Assembly: GCA_003161255.1 (NCBI GenBank)
Contig: PMOQ01000015.1
Location: 78,600-136,428, forward strand
Reading direction: 5' to 3'
Source of the DNA: Acidimicrobiaceae bacterium
Lineage (GTDB): Bacteria; Actinomycetota; Acidimicrobiia; Acidimicrobiales; RAAP-2
DNA: 57,829 nucleotides
Every line of letters begins with the position of its first letter. Position 1 is the first letter of the stretch. The notes under the pieces were generated by a model that worked only from the letters and a program-made list of their open reading frames with translations, ran no database searches and was not told the origin of the DNA. This document shows, one piece after another, positions 1 through 8,640 of the stretch. A program made the translations under genes and the position numbers.

Positions 1-565
1 CAGTCTCGAACAGGCGGACACGCTCGATCGCCGATGACAGTCGATCGGAAAGCAGCTCGAGCATCGCGGCGTCCGACGCGTTGAACCTGTCGAGCTCGTA
101 GCTCCCGGCGTAGAGCACTCCGAGCGGATGTTCGTCGGAGAGGATGGGGACTGCGACGACCGATCGAAGGCCACTGTTGCGCAGACCGGGAGTGACGATA
201 TTGATCTTCGAGATGTCCGCGACGATGAGCGGGCGCCGGTTTTCCAGAACCCAGCCAGCCATGCCCTGACCGGCCCGAATCCCAACGTTCAGTGAGACCT
301 CTTCGTCGAGGCCCGTGGCCGCCCGCGCGATCAGTTCGTCCCCCGACTCGTTGGCGAGGAGGATGGCCACGGTGTCGACCTCGAGTGAGCGGCTCATGGC
401 GACGATTGCGTCGCGGAACAGCCTGTCGAGGGACTGCTCGGTGGTGGTCGCGTCGGCGGCCGCCGACAGGGTCTTCCACCACTGGCCGGCCGACGCGCCG
501 GCAACCTTCGCGGCCCGCTGTGCGGCCGCGAGATGCTCGACGTCTAGGCGCCTACGTTTGGGCAT
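1..565 (-). CDS. GAF-domain signalling protein (C-terminal part cut off by the window edge)
   Basis: This frame is open from an ATG at 565 to the left edge, giving about 188 visible residues that begin MPKRRRLDVEHL. Residues about 45-188 read as a GAF domain: helix RDAIVAMSRSLEVDTVAILL, then the core GQGMAGWVLENRRPLIVADI, then SVVAVPILSDEHPLGVLYAG, and a closing helix LSSAIERVRLFE. GAF domains bind small ligands or mediate dimerisation in signalling proteins. The closing helix usually leads into a PP2C/SpoIIE phosphatase or a histidine kinase domain, but that part lies outside the window, so the output activity is unknown. No clear Shine-Dalgarno sequence precedes the ATG. The 284 bases up to the next gene hold nothing recognised. 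Confidence 0.8.
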   Translation of the reverse strand, partial: MPKRRRLDVEHLAAAQRAAKVAGASAGQWWKTLSAAADATTTEQSLDRLFRDAIVAMSRSLEVDTVAILLANESGDELIARAATGLDEEVSLNVGIRAGQGMAGWVLENRRPLIVADISKINIVTPGLRNSGLRSVVAVPILSDEHPLGVLYAGSYELDRFNASDAAMLELLSDRLSSAIERVRLFET

Positions 566-849
566 CGAGGTCCGATCCGAGGGTGAGAACCGGCGAAGTT
601 TCACGCCCAGACAGAGCCATTTCAAGATCGGGGACCCTTGCCTCCGTTGACAGGTCTCCCGCCACCCCCGAAGCATGGCGCGTCGAGACGGTATCCGCCT
701 GATGGCCTGCCGGACCTGCTCGCCTCGGGTCTCTTGGCGCCCGGATGACGGACCGAGGTGGGTGGAAGGGAAGTGTCCGGCGGCGACGCTCGGAACCAGA
801 CAACGGTGCGAAAGAGAATCGGGTATTGCCGGAGCTGCGCCGGCGTGGT

Positions 850-2088
850 TCAGGCGGCCATCAGAACGTCGACCCGCTCGTTCGGCAGCCCGCGCACGCT
901 CGGCAGCGCCAGCACGATCCCGACGGTCAGGACCAGCCAACCCGCGCCCAGCCACAGCGTTCCCGACACGCCGAGAAGGGACACGATCGCCCCCTCGAGC
1001 ACGAACCCGATTGGCAGCAGGACCATCGACCCGAACCAGTCGTAGGCGCTGGCGCGCGAAAGGACCTCTGGCGGGAGTTGTCGTTGCATGGTCGTGTCCC
1101 AGACGGGCCCGAAGATGCCGAAGCCGACGCCGCTCACGAAGCCGGCCGCAGCCACGACCGGTACGGGAGCCCGTAGGGCCAGGACCATCAGGATGACGGC
1201 CCAGCCGAGCATGGCCAACTCACCGGCCAGCATCGGCCGTCGCGGCTGGAACCGCAGCATCAGCACCGCTGCGATCGTGGCTCCGGCCCCTTGGCATGCG
1301 AGCACGATTCCCCAGGTGACCGCACCGCCGTACGACTGCTTCGCCACGACCGCTCCCAGGACGAAGAACGGCGGGAAAACCAAGAGCCCGAGCGTGCAGA
1401 ACTGGGCGACGACGGACCAGAGCCAGGTCCGTGATCGGAACGCGTGCCATCCGGCCAGCAGTTGGCGGCCCAACGACTCCTCGTTCTCTCCGCCGCCCGT
1501 CCACCCGACGCGGAGCCCGACGAGGCAGGCCGCGCCGACCGCGTAGGAGAGCGCGTCCCCGGCCACCGCCCACCCGCTCCCGACGGTGGCGACGAGGATT
1601 CCGGCGATGGCCGGGCCGACGAGGGTCCCGCCCCACTGGGCGGCGCCGTTCAGCGCGTTGGCCTGGTGCAGGGTCTCGGGCGTCGTCACCTGGGGGATGA
1701 GCCCCGTCATCGCCGGCGTGAAGAATGCGGTGCCGATGCCGACGGTGAACTCGAGGACGATGAATCCCCACAGGGGCGGCCGGCCGGTGAGCAGCCAGTA
1801 GGCGAGCCCACCCTGGGCCCCGAAGCGGAGCAGGTCGGCACCGAGCATGACGGCGCGCCGGTTGATCCGGTCGGCGAGCACGCCGGCCACCAACAAGAAC
1901 AGCGCGAGCGGGAACACGTCGGCGGCGAGCACGAAGCCGACATCGGAGGTCGAGCCACCGCGACCGAGTACGGCAAAGGACAGCGCGACCGGGATCATCC
2001 CGGTCCCGATGAACGAGGTCAGACGGCCGATGAAGTAGAGGCGGAAGTCTCGGTGGGCCAGGACGCCGAGCCAGCGGTTTGCGGGCAC
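850..2088 (-). CDS. MFS exporter, EntS/MFS_3-like
   Basis: A 412-residue integral membrane protein of the major facilitator superfamily, with about 12 hydrophobic segments. The N-terminal NRWLGVLAHRDFRLYFIGR and the motif-A-like loop GVLADRINRRAVML are typical of the MFS_3 (enterobactin exporter EntS-like) group, which expels small molecules by proton antiport. The substrate cannot be told from sequence. The frame is open upstream to 2364, but that would overlap the ligase gene on the other strand. The GTG at 2088 is preferred because TACGTT lies exactly 6 nt before it, matching the leaderless signal seen elsewhere in the window. The gene diverges from the ligase gene. Confidence 0.82.
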   Translation of the reverse strand: MPANRWLGVLAHRDFRLYFIGRLTSFIGTGMIPVALSFAVLGRGGSTSDVGFVLAADVFPLALFLLVAGVLADRINRRAVMLGADLLRFGAQGGLAYWLLTGRPPLWGFIVLEFTVGIGTAFFTPAMTGLIPQVTTPETLHQANALNGAAQWGGTLVGPAIAGILVATVGSGWAVAGDALSYAVGAACLVGLRVGWTGGGENEESLGRQLLAGWHAFRSRTWLWSVVAQFCTLGLLVFPPFFVLGAVVAKQSYGGAVTWGIVLACQGAGATIAAVLMLRFQPRRPMLAGELAMLGWAVILMVLALRAPVPVVAAAGFVSGVGFGIFGPVWDTTMQRQLPPEVLSRASAYDWFGSMVLLPIGFVLEGAIVSLLGVSGTLWLGAGWLVLTVGIVLALPSVRGLPNERVDVLMAA

Positions 2089-2283
2089 GGACCGAACGTA
2101 TCGGAGGAAGGGCCAGGCGCGTTCCGGAGCCCGATGCCGGCCGATTCGAACGTGGGGTTCGGTCGGGCTGCGAATATGGGGACCCGGAATGTGACCCGGC
2201 TTGTCGGAGGCGACAGATCCGTGTGCCCATCGAAGCTTGACACCTATCGGTCGAAACGAGACTCGGAACGGACGCCCGAGCCC

Positions 2284-3660
2284 ATGGGGTCGGGGAACAA
2301 GCGGAAGACGACGAAGGCCAATCCGACCTTCGTCGTCCAGGAGCACCACGCCCGCGCCTTGCACTGGGACTTCCGTCTGGAGCGCGACGGGGTGCTCGTC
2401 TCATGGGCAGTGCCGAGGGGGGTGCCGCTCAATCCCCGCCGCAATCACCTCGCTGTTGCCGTCGAGGACCATCCGCTCGAATACGGCGGGTTCGCCGGGG
2501 AGATCCCGGCCGGGGAGTACGGCGGGGGAACCGTCTCGATCTGGGACTCGGGAACCTATGAGACCGAGAAGTGGTCCGAGCGCGAGGTCATGGTGGTGCT
2601 GCACGGCGCCCGGGTAACCGGTCGCTACGTCCTGTTCAAGACCGACGGCAAGAACTGGATGATCCACCGCATGGACCCCTCCCCCGAGGGGTGGGAGCCG
2701 CTACCGGACCTCGTTCGTCCGATGTTGTGTCGGGCCGGGGAGATCCCGAAGACCTCCCGCGGTTGGACGAGCGAGTTCAAGTGGGACGGGGTCCGAGCGG
2801 TCGCCTACGTGGACGGTGGTCGGGTGCGCATCAACTCGCGCAACGACCTCGATATCACCGCGTCGTATCCCGAGTTGGCCCCGCTCGGTCGGGCGCTCGG
2901 TTCGCGCCCGGCGATCCTCGACGGGGAGATCGTGGCGTTCGATGACTCGAACCGGCCCAACTTCGGGCTGCTCCAGCAGCGCATGCACGTGCGAGATGCG
3001 GCGGCGGCCCGCCGCTTGGCCCGCAAGGTCCCGGTCAGCTACCTGGTGTTCGACGTCCTGCACCTCGACGGGCACTCAACCGTCGAGCTCCAGTACGGGG
3101 ATCGGCGAGCGCTGCTCGAATCGTTGGAGCTCGGGTCCGACCACTGGGCGACCCCGGCCACCTACCGCGAGGCGCCGGAGACGGTGCTCGGGGCCGCACT
3201 GTCGTCGGGACTCGAAGGCGTTGTCTGCAAGCGCACGAACAGCGCCTATCTCCCCGGTCGCCGGACGGACGACTGGGTCAAGGTCCGCGGTTTTCGCACC
3301 CAAGAGGTCGTGGTGGGTGGGTATACGCCAGGGAAGGGGAGCCGTTCGGGCGGCGTGGGCGCGCTCGTCGTCGGGATCCCGGGCGAACGCGGGCTCCGGT
3401 TTGTCGGCAAGGTCGGCACCGGCTTCTCGGACGCCGACCTGTTGGACATGTCGACACGATTCGCCAGGCTCGCGAGAAAGACGAGCCCATTCGACGGCGA
3501 GCTGCCGCGGGCACAGGTTGTCGGGGCGACCTGGGTGCGGCCGACCCTCGTCGGTGAGGTCCGATTCAGCGAATGGACGGCGCAGGGGAGGCTCCGCCAG
3601 CCGGCCTGGCGGGGGTTCAGGCCGGACAAGTCCCCCGGCGACGTGGTCGCCGAGTCGTGA
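2284..3660 (+). CDS. ligD: ATP-dependent DNA ligase LigD, phosphoesterase-ligase form
   Basis: A 458-residue protein. Residues about 15-120 form the 3'-phosphoesterase domain (QEHHARALHWDFRLE with H21, H27 and D29; later NHLAVAVEDHPLEYGGF). The ATP-dependent ligase domain follows, with motif I FKWDGVRAV (catalytic K166 accepts AMP), motif III VFDVLHLDG, motif IV EGVVCKR and motif V DWVKVRG, then an OB-fold to the end. LigD repairs double-strand breaks by non-homologous end joining with Ku. The primase/polymerase domain found in mycobacterial LigD is absent, and no ku gene lies in the window. The ATG at 2284 is chosen because the conserved part starts about 15 residues later; a GTG at 2221 is possible. 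Confidence 0.9.
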   Translation: MGSGNKRKTTKANPTFVVQEHHARALHWDFRLERDGVLVSWAVPRGVPLNPRRNHLAVAVEDHPLEYGGFAGEIPAGEYGGGTVSIWDSGTYETEKWSEREVMVVLHGARVTGRYVLFKTDGKNWMIHRMDPSPEGWEPLPDLVRPMLCRAGEIPKTSRGWTSEFKWDGVRAVAYVDGGRVRINSRNDLDITASYPELAPLGRALGSRPAILDGEIVAFDDSNRPNFGLLQQRMHVRDAAAARRLARKVPVSYLVFDVLHLDGHSTVELQYGDRRALLESLELGSDHWATPATYREAPETVLGAALSSGLEGVVCKRTNSAYLPGRRTDDWVKVRGFRTQEVVVGGYTPGKGSRSGGVGALVVGIPGERGLRFVGKVGTGFSDADLLDMSTRFARLARKTSPFDGELPRAQVVGATWVRPTLVGEVRFSEWTAQGRLRQPAWRGFRPDKSPGDVVAES

Positions 3661-3699
3661 ACGCGATCTGTGCGGTTGGGACCCGTCGGGTCTGAAGCG

Positions 3700-4158
3700 T
3701 CAGATGTTGAGCGGCTTGACGCCCGAAGCGACGAGCGTCGGATCGTGCTTCCAGTCCACGCCCGGCACGTCCACGTACAGCTCGACCTCGTTGCCGTCGG
3801 GGTCGGCGATGTAGAGGCTGTGGGTCACCGTGTGGTCCGACGCACCGAGCACGGTGGCCCCTGCCGCGACGACGCGGTCGAGCGCCGCCTTCAACTCGGC
3901 GTCGGTGTCTCCCACCCGCAGCCCGAAGTGGTACATGCCGACGCGCCGGCCGGCCGGGATCGGAGCTGCGCCCGCGCCCACCTCGATGAGGAGCAGCTCG
4001 TGATGCGTTCGCCCGCCCGAGAAGGCGGCCATGCCGCCGACCGCCGTCCCCTCATCGGGGATGATCTGGTGCCAGCCGAGCACGTCCCGGTAAAAGCGCG
4101 CCGAGCGCTCGGCGTTCTCGACGTAGAGCACCACGTGGCCGAGTTCGATGACTCCCAT
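3700..4158 (-). CDS. VOC-family protein (glyoxalase/extradiol dioxygenase fold)
   Basis: A 152-residue soluble protein with two beta-alpha-beta-beta-beta modules of the vicinal oxygen chelate fold. Likely metal ligands are H8 in ELGHVVLYVENAE, the histidine in GMYHFGLRV and the glutamate in GNEVELYVD, an extradiol-dioxygenase-like His/His/Glu set. SLYIADPDGNEVELY is a typical closing motif. Members isomerise, cleave or bind small molecules; the substrate is not predictable here. AAGGAGG lies 6 nt before the ATG, so the start is secure. It is downstream of valS on the same strand, 65 nt from its end. Confidence 0.85.
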   Translation of the reverse strand: MGVIELGHVVLYVENAERSARFYRDVLGWHQIIPDEGTAVGGMAAFSGGRTHHELLLIEVGAGAAPIPAGRRVGMYHFGLRVGDTDAELKAALDRVVAAGATVLGASDHTVTHSLYIADPDGNEVELYVDVPGVDWKHDPTLVASGVKPLNI

Positions 4159-4223
4159 GTCGGCCTCCTTCTCTCGATGGCCGTCCTACTTGCACAACAC
4201 CGTTTCGGGCTCGGGCATGCCCG

Positions 4224-6791
4224 TCAGGCCTCTTCGGGCGCCAGTTCCACCACGATGCCCGGCTCGGTCCCCGCGACTAGTTCCAAGCCGGTCACGTTCC
4301 CGGCGGCCCGCAGGTCCCCCTGGGCGGCACGGATCCAGTCGAGGCGCTCGGGGCTGTCGGTGACCTCCAGACGGGAGACCGGTGCCCGGAGTGAGCGTTT
4401 CTCGGCCGTCTTCGTCTTCCGGACCTCAGCCAGCGCTTCTGCGACGGCATCGAGCATGGCCGGGTCGGCGCCGTCGAGCGGCAGTTCCGAGGCCGAGGGC
4501 CAGGTGGCCCGATGGATCGAGCCGTCCTGCCACCAGCTCCAGACCTCCTCTGTGACGAACGGGAGGAACGGGGCCAGGAGTCGCAGCTGGACGGACAGGG
4601 CGAGCGCCAGGGCGGCCCGAGCCGACTCGGTCGCGGCATCGGGGGTGTCTTCCTGGCCGTAGGCGCGTGACTTCACGAGTTCCAGGTAGTCGTCGCAGAA
4701 CGACCAGAAGAACGTCTCGGTCCGCTCCAGGGCCTGGTGGTACTGGTACGACTCGAACGCGCCGGTGGCGCCGGTGACCACGGAGGCGAGGCGGGCGAGC
4801 ATGGCCAGGTCCAGGGGCTCGGTGATCTGCCCGCCCACGGCGGCCATGCCGAGCACGAATTTGGACGCGTTGAGAACCTTGATGGACAAGCGCCGACCGA
4901 CTCGCATCTGCGCGGCATCGATGGCGGTGTCGGTGCCCGGCGCGCCGCTGCAGGCCCAGTAGCGGAGGCCGTCGGCGCCGTGCTCGGCCACCAACGCCTC
5001 GGGCGTGACGACGTTGCCCTTCGACTTCGACATCTTCTTTCGGTCGGGATCGAGGATCCATCCGTTGATGCTCACGGTGGACCACGGCAGTGACCGGTGC
5101 TCGAGCTGGCTCCGGAGGATCGTCGAGAACAGCCACGTCCGGATGATCTCGGGGCCCTGGGGTCGCAGGTCCATCGGGAAGGTGTGGGCGAAGAGCTCGG
5201 GGTCGTCCTCCCACCCACCGGCGATCTGGGGCGACAGCGACGAGGTCGCCCACGTGTCCATGATGTCGGGGTCGCCCACGAACCCGCCGGGTTGGCCGCG
5301 CTGGGACTCGATGAACCCGGGCGGCACTTCTGACTGGGGATCGATCGGCAGCGAAGCCTCGTCGGACGGGATCGGATGGTCGTGGTCGATGTCTCCGTTC
5401 GCGTCCACCGGGTACCAGACCGGGAACGGGACCCCGAAGTAGCGCTGGCGGCTGATGAGCCAGTCGCCGTTGATGCCCCCGACCCAGTGTTCATACCGGA
5501 CGCGCATGAAATCGGGATGCCACTCGAGGCTGCGTCCGGCGTCGAGGAGGGCCTGGCGGCGGTCGGGATCCCGGGCGCCGTTGCGGATGTACCACTGCCG
5601 GCTCGTCACGATCTCGAGGGGTCGCTCGCCGCGCTCGTAGTAGCGGACCTCGTGCTGGATGGGGCGAGGCGCACCGAGCAGGTCGCCGGACTCGGCGAGC
5701 AAGCGGGCGATCTCGCCGCGTGCGGCCTTGGTCGTCTTCCCGCCGAGCGACTCCCATGCGGCGATTGCGGCGTCGGTGGTCAGCCACTCCGGGCGCTCGG
5801 CCTGCAGCCTCCCATCGCGTTGGACCACCGAACGGAGTGGGAGGTCGAGCTCGCGCCACCACACCACGTCGGTGCTGTCGCCGAACGTGCAGATCATGGC
5901 CGCGCCGGTGCCCTTCTCGGGATCGGCCAATGCGTGTGCGACCACCGGGACGCGGACCCCGAAGAGCGGCGTCGTGACCTCCGTGCCGACCAGGCTGCGC
6001 CAGCGAGCGTCGTCGGGGTGCACGACGACGGCCACACACGCCGGGAGCAGTTCCGGGCGCGTCGTGTCGATCTGGATGCCCGCGCCGCCCTCTTGGTGGA
6101 ACGACACCTGGTGGTACGCACCCGGCGTCGATCGGTCCTCCATCTCCGCCTGCGCGACCGCGGTCTGGAAGTCGACGTCCCACATGGTGGGGGCCTCGCT
6201 GGCATAGGCCTCGCCCCGGGCCAGGTTGCGCAGGAATCCCCGCTGCGCCACCCGCCGCGAGCGGTCTTCGATGGTCGTGTAGGTGAGCTCCCAGGCCACC
6301 GAGAGGCCGACGTCCCTGAACACCTGCTCGAACGTCCGCTCGTCCTCGGCGGTCAGCTGCTGGCAGAGCTCGATGAAGTTACGCCGGGACAGTGGTCGCC
6401 GGCCGTCGGGTTCGGGTTCGATCCTGGCGCCGGCCTCGTACGGGAGGCTCGGGTCGCACCGCACGCCATAGTGGTTCTGGACCCGGCGCTCGGTGGGCAG
6501 CCCGTTGTCGTCCCAACCGACCGGGAAGAACACCTCCATGCCGCGCATGCGCCGGAAGCGGGCGATGGCGTCGAACTGGACGTACCCGAAGACCGTGCCG
6601 AGGTGCAGCGAGCCGCTCACCGTCGGTGGCGGCGTGTCGATCGCGTAGACCTGCGAGCGCTCCTTCGTCCGGTCGAATCGGTAGGTCTGAGCGGACTCCC
6701 ACGCCGCGTCCCACTTGGCTTCCAAGCCCTCCAAGGACGGCCGGTCGGGGACCGAGCGCGGGCCCTCCGAGCTGGGGACGGGTGTGCTCAT
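4224..6791 (-). CDS. valS: Valyl-tRNA synthetase
   Basis: An 855-residue class I aminoacyl-tRNA synthetase that charges tRNA-Val. The N-terminal PPPTVSGSLHLGTVFGY holds the HIGH-motif position as HLGT (residues 63-66), WDDNGLPTERRVQNHYGV is characteristic of the actinobacterial/archaeal-type ValRS, and KKMSKSKGN is the KMSKS loop. An editing (CP1) insertion and an anticodon-binding domain are present. The C-terminal coiled coil of the longer E. coli enzyme seems to be missing, which accounts for the shorter length. The ATG at 6791 is used; the frame stays open to 6836 but that would run into cysS. A TACGGT hexamer lies 9 nt upstream. Confidence 0.96.
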   Translation of the reverse strand: MSTPVPSSEGPRSVPDRPSLEGLEAKWDAAWESAQTYRFDRTKERSQVYAIDTPPPTVSGSLHLGTVFGYVQFDAIARFRRMRGMEVFFPVGWDDNGLPTERRVQNHYGVRCDPSLPYEAGARIEPEPDGRRPLSRRNFIELCQQLTAEDERTFEQVFRDVGLSVAWELTYTTIEDRSRRVAQRGFLRNLARGEAYASEAPTMWDVDFQTAVAQAEMEDRSTPGAYHQVSFHQEGGAGIQIDTTRPELLPACVAVVVHPDDARWRSLVGTEVTTPLFGVRVPVVAHALADPEKGTGAAMICTFGDSTDVVWWRELDLPLRSVVQRDGRLQAERPEWLTTDAAIAAWESLGGKTTKAARGEIARLLAESGDLLGAPRPIQHEVRYYERGERPLEIVTSRQWYIRNGARDPDRRQALLDAGRSLEWHPDFMRVRYEHWVGGINGDWLISRQRYFGVPFPVWYPVDANGDIDHDHPIPSDEASLPIDPQSEVPPGFIESQRGQPGGFVGDPDIMDTWATSSLSPQIAGGWEDDPELFAHTFPMDLRPQGPEIIRTWLFSTILRSQLEHRSLPWSTVSINGWILDPDRKKMSKSKGNVVTPEALVAEHGADGLRYWACSGAPGTDTAIDAAQMRVGRRLSIKVLNASKFVLGMAAVGGQITEPLDLAMLARLASVVTGATGAFESYQYHQALERTETFFWSFCDDYLELVKSRAYGQEDTPDAATESARAALALALSVQLRLLAPFLPFVTEEVWSWWQDGSIHRATWPSASELPLDGADPAMLDAVAEALAEVRKTKTAEKRSLRAPVSRLEVTDSPERLDWIRAAQGDLRAAGNVTGLELVAGTEPGIVVELAPEEA

Positions 6792-6799
6792 GATCGGGT

Positions 6800-6806
6800 T
6801 ACCGTA
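6800..6806. promoter_or_regulatory. Shared divergent -10 element of valS and cysS
   Basis: The 7-mer TACCGTA reads TACCGT on the plus strand, 6 nt before the GTG of cysS, and TACGGT on the minus strand, 9 nt before the ATG of valS. Only 20 nt separate the two start codons and no Shine-Dalgarno sequence is present on either side. Both genes are probably transcribed as leaderless mRNAs from one shared -10 region. This is inferred from sequence. Confidence 0.55.
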
Positions 6807-6811
6807 CCTGG

Positions 6812-8209
6812 GTGCTGCGCCTCCACGACACCGCAACCGGGGTCGTGCGGCCGCTGGAGCTGCGCGATCCCGGCCACGCTTCCATGTACGTCTGCGGCCT
6901 GACGGTCTACGACCTCCCCCACATCGGGCACGGCCGCCAGGCGCTCGTCTTCGACGTCATCCGCCGGTACCTCGCCTTCTCGGGCCTCGAGGTCCACCAT
7001 GTCTCGAACGTGACCGACATCGACGACCGGATCATCGATCGCGCCGCCTCCGAGGGTCGCACCGAACCGGAGGTGGCCGGGGAGTTCGAGGCTGCCTGGT
7101 GGGAGGCGACCGAGGCCCTCGGGGTCCTGCGCCCGCACGACGCTCCCCACGCCACGGCGTACGTCGAGGCCATGGTGGCGCTGGTGGCCGATCTCGTCGA
7201 GCGAGGGGTCGCCTACCCGACCTCGACGGGGGTCTATCTCGATGTCGAGAAGGTGGACGGCTACGGGCTCTTGGCCCGCCAGTCGCTCGATTCCCTGCGC
7301 GCGGGGGCCCGGGTGGAGGTCGACCCCGAGAAGCGTTCGCCGCTCGACTTCGCGCTGTGGAAGACCGCCAAGCCCGGCGAGCCCGCGTGGGACTCGCCGT
7401 TCGGGCCGGGTCGGCCCGGGTGGCACACCGAGTGCGTCGTCATGTCGCTCGACCTGCTGGGCGATGGGTTCGACCTGCACGGGGGGGGCGTCGACCTGAT
7501 CTTTCCCCACCACGAGAACGAACGGGCCCAAGCGGTCGCGGAGGGCCGGGCGTTCGCGCGCCACTGGGTCCACAACGGGTGGGTGATGACCGGGACCGAG
7601 AAGATGTCGAAGTCGCTGGCCAACTTCGTCACGATCGCCGACCTCTTGAATGGAACAGATGCGCGGGCCTACCGACTGCTCGTCCTCCGCTCCCAGTACC
7701 GGTCCCAGATGCAGGTGACGCCCCAGGCGATTGCGGACGCCTCGCTGGCGCTCGATCGCCTGGACCGGTTGGCCGACCGGTTCTCTGTCCGCCCCCGGCC
7801 CGGCCTCGCCACCATCCCGGTCCCGGCCGATGCCGGCCACGCACCCAACCTGGTGGCCGCTGAGGTGGAGGCGTTCCGTGCCCACATGGACGACGACCTC
7901 GACACCCCGGGTGCGTTGGCCGGGTTATTCGACGCTGCCGGCCGGGCCAATGCGCTCGGGGACGCCGGCGACACCGAGGCTGCCCGTGCGCTCGCCGAGA
8001 CGGTCGGCCTGCTAAGCGCCGTCCTCGGCGTCGCCCTCGGGGGCCACGACTCGGTGGAACTGGACGACGACACCTCCCGGCTGGTCACCGAGCGTGACGC
8101 AGCACGCGCCTCGGGGGACTGGTCCCGCGCCGACGAGCTCCGGGCCGAGTTGGCCGAACGTGGGTTCGTGGTCGAGGACGGCCCGAGCGGGACGACGCTC
8201 CGCCGCTGA
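6812..8209 (+). CDS. cysS: Cysteinyl-tRNA synthetase
   Basis: A 465-residue class I synthetase that ligates cysteine to tRNA-Cys. It has the zinc ligand C28 in MYVCGLTVYD, the HIGH motif at PHIGHGR (37-40), further zinc ligands in GWHTECVVMS and FPHHENERAQ, and KMSKS at residues 264-268. The C-terminal DALR-like helical region binds the anticodon. The length and the separate ERGFVVEDGPSGTTLRR tail fit CysRS rather than the mycothiol enzyme MshC, which is shorter and lacks that tail. Translation starts at GTG 6812, 6 nt after the TACCGT hexamer. Confidence 0.95.
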   Translation: MLRLHDTATGVVRPLELRDPGHASMYVCGLTVYDLPHIGHGRQALVFDVIRRYLAFSGLEVHHVSNVTDIDDRIIDRAASEGRTEPEVAGEFEAAWWEATEALGVLRPHDAPHATAYVEAMVALVADLVERGVAYPTSTGVYLDVEKVDGYGLLARQSLDSLRAGARVEVDPEKRSPLDFALWKTAKPGEPAWDSPFGPGRPGWHTECVVMSLDLLGDGFDLHGGGVDLIFPHHENERAQAVAEGRAFARHWVHNGWVMTGTEKMSKSLANFVTIADLLNGTDARAYRLLVLRSQYRSQMQVTPQAIADASLALDRLDRLADRFSVRPRPGLATIPVPADAGHAPNLVAAEVEAFRAHMDDDLDTPGALAGLFDAAGRANALGDAGDTEAARALAETVGLLSAVLGVALGGHDSVELDDDTSRLVTERDAARASGDWSRADELRAELAERGFVVEDGPSGTTLRR

Positions 8210-8354
8210 GTTGCCGGCCGGACTTGGTTCGCCGGGCCCGATAGTTCGTCACCCTTACAACGGCTCCCTGCTGCTAGCGTCCCCGCGCAACGGTGGGTCG
8301 GAAATTCCCTCCGGGGCGGGTGCGAAATATGTCGTGAGCGCCCAGCGGTGAAGC

Positions 8355-8379
8355 AGGCGGTGTTGCCTCGGCAACGCCT
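8355..8379 (+). promoter_or_regulatory. Hairpin in the cold-shock gene leader
   Basis: AGGC, three bulged bases, then GTTGCC pair with GGCAAC and GCCT around a very short loop. The hairpin sits just before the AGGGAGG ribosome-binding site at 8390-8396 of the cold-shock gene. Cold-shock mRNAs often carry structured leaders that control translation with temperature; that role here is inferred. The 194 nt between cysS and this gene contain no other recognised feature. Confidence 0.35.
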
Positions 8380-8403
8380 CAAGCAACAGGGAGGATTGCC
8401 ACA

Positions 8404-8610
8404 GTGGCATCCGGAACAGTCAAGTGGTTCAACTCCGAGAAGGGCTACGGCTTCATCTCTCAGCCGGACGGCGGTGCGGACGTGTTCGTGCACCACAGCG
8501 CCATCCAGATGAGCGGTTACCGCGTCCTCGAAGAGGGGCAGCCGGTGGAGTTCGACGTCGAGGAGGGCCCGAAGGGTCTCATGGCGAAGGACGTGCGCCC
8601 AGTCGGCTAG
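8404..8610 (+). CDS. Cold-shock protein, CspA family
   Basis: A 68-residue OB-fold nucleic-acid chaperone. It carries both RNA-binding signatures, RNP1 KGYGFIS and RNP2 VFVHHSAI, and the opening [11 protein letters not shown] typical of the family. Such proteins melt mRNA secondary structure in the cold or during growth. The start is GTG at 8404, preceded by AGGGAGG. It stands alone with its own leader. Genus-level paralogues cannot be told apart, so no more specific gene name is given. Confidence 0.95.
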   Translation: MASGTVKWFNSEKGYGFISQPDGGADVFVHHSAIQMSGYRVLEEGQPVEFDVEEGPKGLMAKDVRPVG

Positions 8611-8640
8611 AGGGCGCCTAGATGGCATCCCTGAAGCTGT

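Noticed and set aside
2236-2258. TTGACA before the LigD gene as a full sigma-70-type promoter
   Set aside because: At 17 nt spacing the -10 position reads GACTCG, which is a poor match, so only the -35-like box can be supported.
2089-2364. N-terminal extension of the MFS exporter
   Set aside because: It would overlap the LigD gene, lacks membrane-protein character, and the GTG at 2088 has a -10 hexamer at the right distance.
5376-6902. A 508-codon open frame antisense to valS
   Set aside because: ValRS motifs on the other strand are unambiguous; this frame is a GC-driven shadow.
6812-8209. Mycothiol ligase MshC instead of cysS
   Set aside because: The protein is longer than MshC and keeps the C-terminal anticodon-binding region of CysRS.
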